Assembly: GCA_000934455.1 (NCBI GenBank)
Contig: KN890084.1
Coordinates: 10,717-33,640 of the forward strand
DNA length: 22,924 nucleotides
Source of the DNA: Apostichopus parvimensis
Lineage: Eukaryota; Echinodermata; Holothuroidea; Aspidochirotida; Stichopodidae
Direction: 5' to 3'
Under the pieces are notes generated by a model. That model was not told where the DNA came from. It ran no database searches and saw only the letters and a program-made list of their open reading frames with translations. The position numbers were made by a program, and so were the translations under genes. Position 1 is the stretch's first letter; each line of letters opens with the position of its first letter. This document shows positions 1 through 9,300 of the stretch, in pieces.

Positions 1-19
1 CCCCCCCCCCCCCCCCCCC
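1..19. repeat. Poly-C tract at window edge
   Basis: Nineteen consecutive C residues open the window. Further G/C homopolymers occur at 3049-3061, 3641-3652, 6570-6581, 10810-10819 and 11046-11054. Such runs are often assembly or read-length weak points. Confidence 0.95.
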
Positions 20-176
20 ATAGAACAAGTCACAATCTTGCAGTTAATGTATAAGGACCCATAATTTGGAAGGATGATACCTAACATTCAGATGGTGGAA
101 ATTGTTTTGTCTTTTTGAACACAATTACCACTGTTAACCAAGAGTTTATTCTTGCACCCCCGTTCTCCCTCTCTAG

Positions 177-325
177 GTCCTGGTGCCGCACCCTCTGAAC
201 GACCCCACGGAATTCGGCAGTCTGGGGGATCTTCACGTCATCAGCCGTAAAGAGGGATATTTCGGAGGGTTGAGGTTGCTGCAGGCAACCTGTAAAAAAT
301 TCTACCAGTACTGCTCCGAGCAAGG
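177..325 (+). CDS. GLCAK: Glucuronokinase exon A (first visible)
   Basis: Enters in phase 0 after a pyrimidine-rich tract ending CTCTAG and leaves in phase 2 before GTAAGA. It encodes residues 1-49 of the visible protein plus two bases of Gly50. The PTEFGSL and GGLRLLQATCK segments are strongly family-like. Earlier exons are not in the window: 20-176 is intron, and the open frame on the opposite strand here is only a shadow. Confidence 0.93.
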
Positions 326-3300
326 GTAAGAAATGTTTAAAAGACCCCTCTTCAGTGTCAATTCTCAACAGATGACCAGAGATGCAAGAGTTTTGCAGAA
401 GGACGTTCAACGTTCTAGGCTAGGCTCTAGTTTAATCGATTACGACTATCAGCACTAGTGTGCACCCAACATGAAGAAGATTAGCAATAATAACGAGAGG
501 ATAGATTACTTACCACAGAGATGAATAAGCGAAGAAGTTTTAATGCTCCTACAATAAACTGGGCTTTGTTTTACGATGTTATTAAATAGCAGAGATTGTT
601 GTCAATCATGCTTGGCCACCTGTTAAGAACCCCTGTGGTACATGCTTGTTACTTTAGGCTTAACAGCTTATTCTTCTCATCGCTAATCTGTATTATAACG
701 ACATGTATCGTCCAGTGATTTACATTTCTTGCTTTATCTGTAAGCCCTCTATTTTCAGCATGCAATCCTTTCCATGTTTTTTCGATTTGTGTTCCGTACA
801 GAATCGCACTGCCGAAGAGGAACTTTACTTTGAAGTATGACACAAACATTCCTCGACAAGTGGTGAGTTTTATTCTATCCTGATTCTTATAATTTTAAGT
901 TTGTTTTAACAATGTTGCTGTTCAACCATTGAACAGTCTGTTGTTGCACTTGGATTACTTTAGTAGAAAACTCTTAATTTGATGTGATTTTTTACCATAA
1001 TGTAACCACCATTTGGCTTTAATTTACTGTAAGGCCAAAGACAGAAAAACACAAACACCTCTCAATAAATTGTTTCGACAGACTCATATGAACCTCTTTA
1101 TTTTCTAACTGTTATTGAAGGTAACGTAAGAGTCAAAGCAGGGGTCTAGTAAAACCCAAGACCTAGACTGGGAAAGAACTCTATAAACATAATGACTCCC
1201 TGCTTATATACAAACCAAAGATAATGTCTATCAAACAAAGCAACAAATGATTGCTAAATCATAACAACCAGCTGCACATGCCACTGAACAGTTAATTTGC
1301 ATACTGAACAGGTAATTTGCATTTCATTTGCATAATAAAAGTAAGAGAATCTTTTAAACTACTAAGATAATGTACTCAGCTGTGTCAATGATTGTTGCTA
1401 TGGAGATACAGTAGTTGTTGCATTGAGACAGTGGATGACATATTGAGACATAGATGTGATGTAAGACATAAAGTTTATATTGCAAAATATTAAAATAAAA
1501 TAATTTGAAAGCAATCTTACCAAACTAATTCAAACAGCCATGTTTTTTTTTTCTTAACACCCTTTTGTTAAAGATTACATGCAGTTGGGAACAGTGTTGT
1601 CAAGACACACTCTGGCTTATAACGGCCAAATATTTCAAGCTTTATGCTTCCACTTAACAAAGGGAAATAGAGAACTTGATCATTGGGTTGTTGACATACC
1701 TGATGGTGGTATCATAGGAGCGAAAATGTACACAAGCAGCCAAGCATAGTTGCAGACTTCAAAGTAGCACTATGATTTAATATCAATCAAGTTTTTCGAT
1801 GTTATTACATAATAAAATACCAAAATGATGTAGGCCTTCATAAATTTGAATGGTACAGTTTTCATTTCAAGGAAAAATTGAAAGTCAATTTGTTTTGTTT
1901 TTTTTAAATTGTGCAATTTGAATTTATCCTTGTGATTAATTACTCACACAAAAATGTGTTCACAGCAAAGAAAATGCTGAGAATTTAATCCAATTAATTT
2001 TTGATATAAAGGATAAAATTTCATTTGGTGAGTTTATTTAGGTGGTTTCATTTAGCTTGATCTACTGTAAACTTATTTTGAAAACGTTCTTGTCAGGTTT
2101 AGTAAACATGCCCACCAAATGCAATCAGTGATATAAGAGTCTGTTTGGCCTCTAAGGTTATTAATAAACAATATTAATTCATCTTTTAAGAAAAATGTAA
2201 TATTTGAACTTTCTTTTAAACTGAACGTTGGGAAATTAAATAATTCAGAACTGCAGGAAACGATATCTGAGAGGAGTCTGACTTCATACCTGTAATTTTA
2301 CAGATATTCTTTATCTTTTCGTCTTGATTTCTCAGGGCTTGGCAGGAAGTAGTGCCATCGTCACGGCAACTATGCAATGTCTGATGCATTTCTTTGATAT
2401 TACAGATTTGGTAAGCACGAAAAATCTTAAAATTAATGTTCTGCGAGAGATTACAAAAAAATTAGTCAGTGTGTTCTAGCATTTGATGTCTTTTATTTAT
2501 TTATTAATGTTTTTAAAAGCGCAAAGAAAGGATTTTCTAGAACAGGATTTGAACCAACGACCTCATGGTTACAAGCCTTGCACTCCACCTACTGAGGTAT
2601 CAATCCCTTAGTTGGTGATCCCTGTACAACCATCTCTTTGCTGAGGGCGCCAGTCAGTACCTTGCATACTGTGTAGCCCGGGATCATGCCCCAGTTTCAC
2701 TTAATAATCCAGAATGTGGCGGGGAACGGATTTCTAGAGAAATATGGCCTTTATGATGTTTTATTGATGTTGTAATCAGTTCCGTGGTATATTGTTATTG
2801 TTACCAGGATATGAAGAAGCCTCTTCAACCACAGTTTATTTTAGACGTAGAAATGGAAGAACTCTTCATCAATGCCGGCCTTCAGGATCGGGTTATACAG
2901 GTGAGCTGATCCTCTTCAAACAGAGAGGTGGGATTACTTAATACTTATTGTCTTTTTTTTCTTTCTTTGTCATTTGTTTTTCCTTTGTTAGTTTTCACTG
3001 GAAGTTAAGGAAACTTATTCTGTGGATTATGCTACACTGTACTGCTAACCCCCCCCCCCCCATGGCCCTCTTCACCTACCCATCCTTTCCTATGTCCTAC
3101 CCACTGGCATGTGCTCAACGGAACATCTTCTTGATCGGTCAACTTGGGGAAGTAGTTGATTTGACCGTAGCGTAGAACAGCCAATATGCAGACTATAATA
3201 TGCAGAATAGCCAAGGTTGATGCACAAATGGAGAGATAAGTTTGTGAAATAAATTCAAGTTATAAAGTAGTAGATTATATAGTGTTTGATCAGCATGTAA

Positions 3301-6300
3301 ATTTAGAGATATATGACACAATGCATAAATTATAGGGAGTTAAAAGAAGCTGTCAGGTAGACCGATTCTGACTTTTAAGAACTTAATACCTTGTCTCCCG
3401 TGCTTCTTTTAAGTTCCCCGTCATTAACTTTACTAACAGAACTTTATTGTGTAAAAGTAAGTTGGCCTGACGTTTCGATCCTAGCAGGATCTTCTTCAAA
3501 GGCTAAAAAAAAAAATGAAAAAATGAAAAAACTTTATTAACAGAACTTTATCAATACAGAAAACGTGTATCTGTCCTTTCAGCACAGAATTTAGTACATA
3601 CAATATTTAATGAAAAACTGAATCCATAAACTTCAAAATAGGGGGGGGGGGGAGGAATCAAATTTTGGTCCCTGGAATGGCAGACCAAATTTTGCTGTTT
3701 TTGCTTAAATGTTTAAGTTCAATATGATATTTGATCTATGTATGGATATGAAACCCATAAATGTCTTTCTATCTTTACTACTCAGGTTTATGAGGGGTTG
3801 GTATATATGGACTTTTCAACAGACATCTTTAAGGCACAGGGCCACGGTGACTACGAACCATTGGATATGAGTCTGCTGCCCCCAATATGGCTAGCCTACA
3901 TCCGTAACCCCAGCGATTCGGGCAAAATACACAACAATGTAAGCGAGAGATGGCGGAATGGTGAGCTTTAAATTGCTTTAACTATATGAAAGGCTCTTTG
4001 AAAACGGAAACTGAGAAAGAAATTCAAACACAGACAGCAAATACGAGAAAATGTCAAGATTCAGAGAGTAAAACAATTTTGATTATTTGTACTTTCTGTT
4101 GTACAAAGTACTTTATTTACTTTCTTTTTTCTTTATTTTTTCGTCGTTAGGAGATTCTGAGGTCATGGAGGCCATGACAACATTTGCACAGCTCACAGAT
4201 CAAGCGAGGTAAGAAGCCAAACGTTAAAACTATAGCTATCTTTCCGTTGTGTTTGTATCACTTTGACCTACCCATGTTCTGTTTACATATAATTAGATAC
4301 ACCTCACTCTAACTATCTGGTTACAACCGTGCAGCTACTCTTTCGAAGCAATTCATTAAATATTTCATCCAATCTAGAAAACAAATTTTTCCCACACATT
4401 TAACAGAATACTCTTCTTTTTTTTTTCATCATTTGGCATATTTATACTTTTTATGCTTTTGCTTAATGACATCATGTCATCAGGAAGCAATTTTCTTAAT
4501 TTCCTAATATTATTTCCAAAATGAAAGTTGTGTTAAGTTTATGGGAATCTAGCCTTTTCCTTAAATCACCTGGATCTTTCCGTTGTGTTTGTATCACTGT
4601 AACAAAAATTCTGCTATAAAAAAACAGGAAAAAACAGAATTGCAACTACCTTTTGTCCTTCTTTTCTTTCACCTTGCTATTGTTTGAAAATTACGCCCGT
4701 CGTTAACTGCTCTCGTCAAATATTTCATTTTCAGTATCGCAGACAAAATTTATATTTACAGAACTTTGAAAGTATTCTGATGTGTTTTCATCACTGTTCA
4801 GTTGGTACTTTGCTATGAGGGACGTATCGGTCGGTTGAAAAATGAATTTACATATAATTTACATGTCAGGTCAACAAAGGTCATACTATTGAACTATTCA
4901 ATAATCGTCTCAAATGAAGCTTATCAAACCCAAACACCAACCTGCTTTAATAATCCCGTTTTTTTCCTCAAAATTCCAGACAAGCTTTGGAGACTAAGGA
5001 CCGTAACAAACTCAGAGAATTGATGGACGATAACTTTGATCTTCGTAGAAAACTGTACGGTGATGACGTCATCGGGGCTGAAAATCTTCAGATGGTTAAA
5101 TTAGCAAGACAGGTATGTCTGGGAAAATCTTAACTCAGTTTTGATTCTGTATAATATTAATTCTCTAAATTATGAGAAACACTTCTGTGACACGCTCTGT
5201 ATCTCCTTCACATGCAGAAATAGCAGGCCACATAGCAAAATATGTTAACTATTCAACATTGTTACTGTGTTAGTTCAATCGTCGCAAGATTTTCTGAAGC
5301 ACCCCTCCGCTCAAAACTCGGAAATGCTGGCGAGATGGAATTAAACCTTTGCAAAGTTCGTAGTTTTTAGTCGTCATGGTATTTTTCTTTAATGGAAAGA
5401 CAACTTTGATTACCACATGTTCTGTCAGGTGAGTTCTGTTAATGAGAAACCAATGTCTTATTGTTTTAAGTAGATTTCTTTGTTTGTTTCAGTTTAATTA
5501 AACAGAAGACAATGTTTGGAAACCTTGTAAGCAAGATATCTCAAGAAGTGAAACATTCAGTCATTTGTTTTGTTACAGATTCAGCTAAGTACATCAGTTT
5601 TAGCTAATTACATTAGATTAGCTAAATTACATCAGATTCAGCTGATTACGTCATTGAAACCACAACCCTTTCTTTGATTTCCATTTTATTTGTTCATTCT
5701 ACAAATGATTACAATGTCCATTTACCGGTTACTCTTTAAATAATCTAACCAGCCTACAACATAGTTCTATATTATCCTCCTCTCATAACTCTTAAGACTT
5801 TCTTTTATTCCCTTTCTGCCGTTGTGTTTGGGGTTTCACATCACTGGGAGTCTCCCAAGGCCATCCAGTATAGTTAACAGAGCCAGTTGCACTCCTACAA
5901 ACAAATTAATATATAAATTCCATCTCCTTAACAGTTGCGTCATCTCGAAGCGATACAGATACAATAGAAATTGGTTTTGCTTCCTTAACTGTTATTAAAA
6001 CATATTTACGTCAACTATTTTGAACTGTCTCCATCGTTGTGAAGGTTGAAGGGTCGACCATTGTTACTTATCTAAAGAGAAGACTCCTATTTGTAATGAA
6101 AATAAGGAAACAGGAACAAAAAATTTGGGCTGATAAGTTTGTTTGTTTTGCTAAGATTTTAGTGAGTTGACATGGCATAATTAATCTAGTCAGTTGAATG
6201 GATAGACATATTGTCAAGCTCTCTCTCTGTAAGGACATTTCCAGCCTGTGTTATTGTTAAATTTGATCTGCTTTATAGCTGTGAGCACATAACTGAAGGA

Positions 6301-9300
6301 GGAATAGAATTTTTCCCATTCCCCACTAAACAATACACTTTGTTGTTTGAATTATGTCTTGAACAAAACGTGCAGTTAAATTTTCAGCAGCTGCGGCGCT
6401 ACAGGGGGGTGGGGGGCATGAGGAGAAATTGCCCCCAAATTTTCCACTTGCCCCCCCACCCAGTTGCCCCTCAATCAATTCTCCTCCTTTCCCGAAATGT
6501 ATAGAACCAAGCTAATAGTTTGAATTAGAAACAGCTTCCAATAGAATGCATTGATGTGAAAAATTGTCACCCCCCCCCCCCACTCGATTGCCTTGACTAG
6601 TGCGGCCACTGATTTTTGGAGGGTTATTATTCTAAAAGTAACTTTTCTTACAGATTTAGTTATTGAGATGAGAGGACCAATTCCGTTTTAAAAGTACTTA
6701 AAGATAAAAAACGAAAAAGAAATAACAGAGTTACAACCGAATGGAATTATTATTTATTAGGTCTGAGCGTAAGGACAGCAATTACTAACATGTATATGCC
6801 TGTATGTAGTGTATCCTTTGACAAGTATTATTCTACACATCGCTAAAGATACACTCGGTACTCGATACAAAATTATTCCTGCTTAAAAGAAAATGCTTGT
6901 CATTCGTATCAGACAACAAACGAGCTTGAAGCCTTGATTTTGATTTCATCATGATCAAGTTTTACTTGACTATTATACTATCATATCTAACTAGATAGCA
7001 GGCCTCGACAAATTTTTTTAAAACTACTCGCCAACTGGCGACCGAGTCTAAAATTCGACTCGCCAAAACGTTAAATTTACTCGCCATTAAACCTCGCAAA
7101 GTGTTTGTGTGATATAAGCCTAGGTAGTATGGCCAGGGAGTTGTTAACAACTCCCTGGTATGGCCTAACTTAGGATATCGCGGTTTAGTGTTAAGTCTGT
7201 TAGTTGTTTACATTTAAATTGTGCTTCGTCAAAAGTGTTTAAAACATGATATTCATGCGTTACCCCTGTTTGAGTTGTCGTTACGCATTTATATCGTGCA
7301 TCATTTAGTCGATTAGTATCAAATTAGTTTCGAGCTGGTGAACAGAGCTGTTCCTTAGGACCTACTTGTAACATTGCACTTGATAATTCTACTGTGATGT
7401 GTAACATTAGGCAATAGGCCTTTGTTGATTGGCTCACAAGTTAATAGTAAGCCTATCGTATGAAGGCAGTGAGCGAATGAGTCAATCGCCAAAATGTTGA
7501 GCGTAATGCATTTTTTGCTCGCCAGTCGCAAATTCTAGTCGCCATTGGCGAGTTGGCGACCGTATTTGTCGAGGCCTGCTAGATAGATAAATTAAATAGC
7601 ATTTATAAATTCCAGCTTCTATCAGGGCCACAACGACACAGACTTGCTCAGATGGGCTAGAACACAAACAAATTAGACCATATCAATCTTATTGTTAAGT
7701 TGCAGACTATTTCAGAAGATCATATGTTTTAATTGGCGTTTGAAGGGGTCATGGCCTACAATTAGGCGAATGTTGGTAGGGAGCGCATTCCAAAGCTTTG
7801 GACCAACATTTTATATCATTAACTTTTAATTTTCTTCTGCCAAGTTTTGAAAGATCAAACTTCATCTCCTCAATCTGTCAAACTTTGTCGTTAATTTTAA
7901 CCTAGTCGGCTTCATGTTTGCTATCGTCTCTTTTTTGAAACTAGCATGGATCGTGTGCGAAGTTTCCTGGTTCTGGCGGTGCTGTGATCGGTTTCTGTCC
8001 AGATGCAGTGAATCTGGTGAGAACCCCATTTTTGGGATGAATTCCCAATAATCTATTTTTCTATCATCTGTATAACCTTTGGAATCTATATCCATAAATA
8101 ATGTACATATTATAATCCACAATAATTCGGTACCGTTCTCGGAGTAAAAAGATGAAACGTACATCCTCTAAAAACATCTATAATCATTTTGTTTTTAAAG
8201 CTCATCTTTAAATATCAATTTTCGATTGACTGTCAAACTTCTTTTTCCCCCGTATGCCGAATGTCCACATGGCTTGATGCTTTTTTGCTGAAAAATAGAA
8301 TATTTAAGAAGATGTAATAAACAGTCAAAGCTTCCTTGAAATTTAGAATAATAAACGGATTATTTGCTCCATTTTCTTTGGCTGGAGAATCGTTTGTTTC
8401 TCGTATTATATGGTTGTTTTGAAAGGAAGTGACGAACTGTTCTAAGGTAAACCAGGAAATATTTGGTGGTGGGGGTGGATGTCGTCACAGCACACCTTTG
8501 TCTAAACTTTAATTAACGTTAAAAATAATCTTGTTTATTTTTCCTTGAAATGCGATACAGTTCAAAAATTTGCTTAGCTTTCCTTGTTCCTTAAATTCAA
8601 GTTTATATTTTTATATCTTTTATAAAATAATCTTGTTTTTATTTGTCCTTGAAATGCGATACAGTTCGAAAATTTGCTCAGCTTTCCTTGTTCCTTAAAG
8701 GGTGTGAAGACTCTCGCATAAAGAAACGTCTCATGCCGGTAATCTGACCTAGTTTTGAATGAGGTGTAACAGAAGTGTTAGACACCACCATCGATCCCAG
8801 AAAATACACACACAGCTTGCTACCGTCAGTAATTAGACACTAGTGTACAGTCAATACATACAGCTACGGTCAATACCCACAACACAGTGTACATAGCAGC
8901 GATGGACATCTCAGGTCTAGATAAAAGATAACAAGGTATCAGGTTTTATTTGCTGTCTGCATTTTGACAAGAAAAAAATTTCACTTGCAAGCAACAGAAA
9001 GTTCACTTTTTCAGAGCAGGGCACGCGGTTTGGGGCGAGTCTTCAATGCCTTTAAATTCAAGTTGATAGTTTTATATCTTTTATAGATATAAGATTTTGT
9101 ATATTATAAAAATGTGACAGATGTTTTCAACTCCATGTTCTATAATGACGTAATGTCAACGAATTTGCTGTTGCCAGATAAATAAATAAAAAGTTCACCA
9201 AATTTTTGGAATTTACATCTTCAAGATTAAAGGAACCATCAATTTTTCGTTGGTGTGGTCTGACTAGTGCAGAAAATTGACCGTTTTTTGAAGCATTACA

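Noticed and set aside
2535..2645. A real tRNA gene on the minus strand
   Set aside because: A B-box and anticodon-like arm are present, but no acceptor stem pairs and the A-box is off consensus; its leader is shared with a second diverged copy, as in a SINE.
7862..8164. 100-codon minus-strand frame across exon H
   Set aside because: It is the antisense shadow of the kinase exon with motif 3; the plus strand has matching splice borders and family sequence.
8463..8500. Glycine-rich GGTGGTGGGGGTGG as a candidate motif 3 exon
   Set aside because: No usable donor, wrong residues, and the true motif 3 exon was found at 7945-8016.
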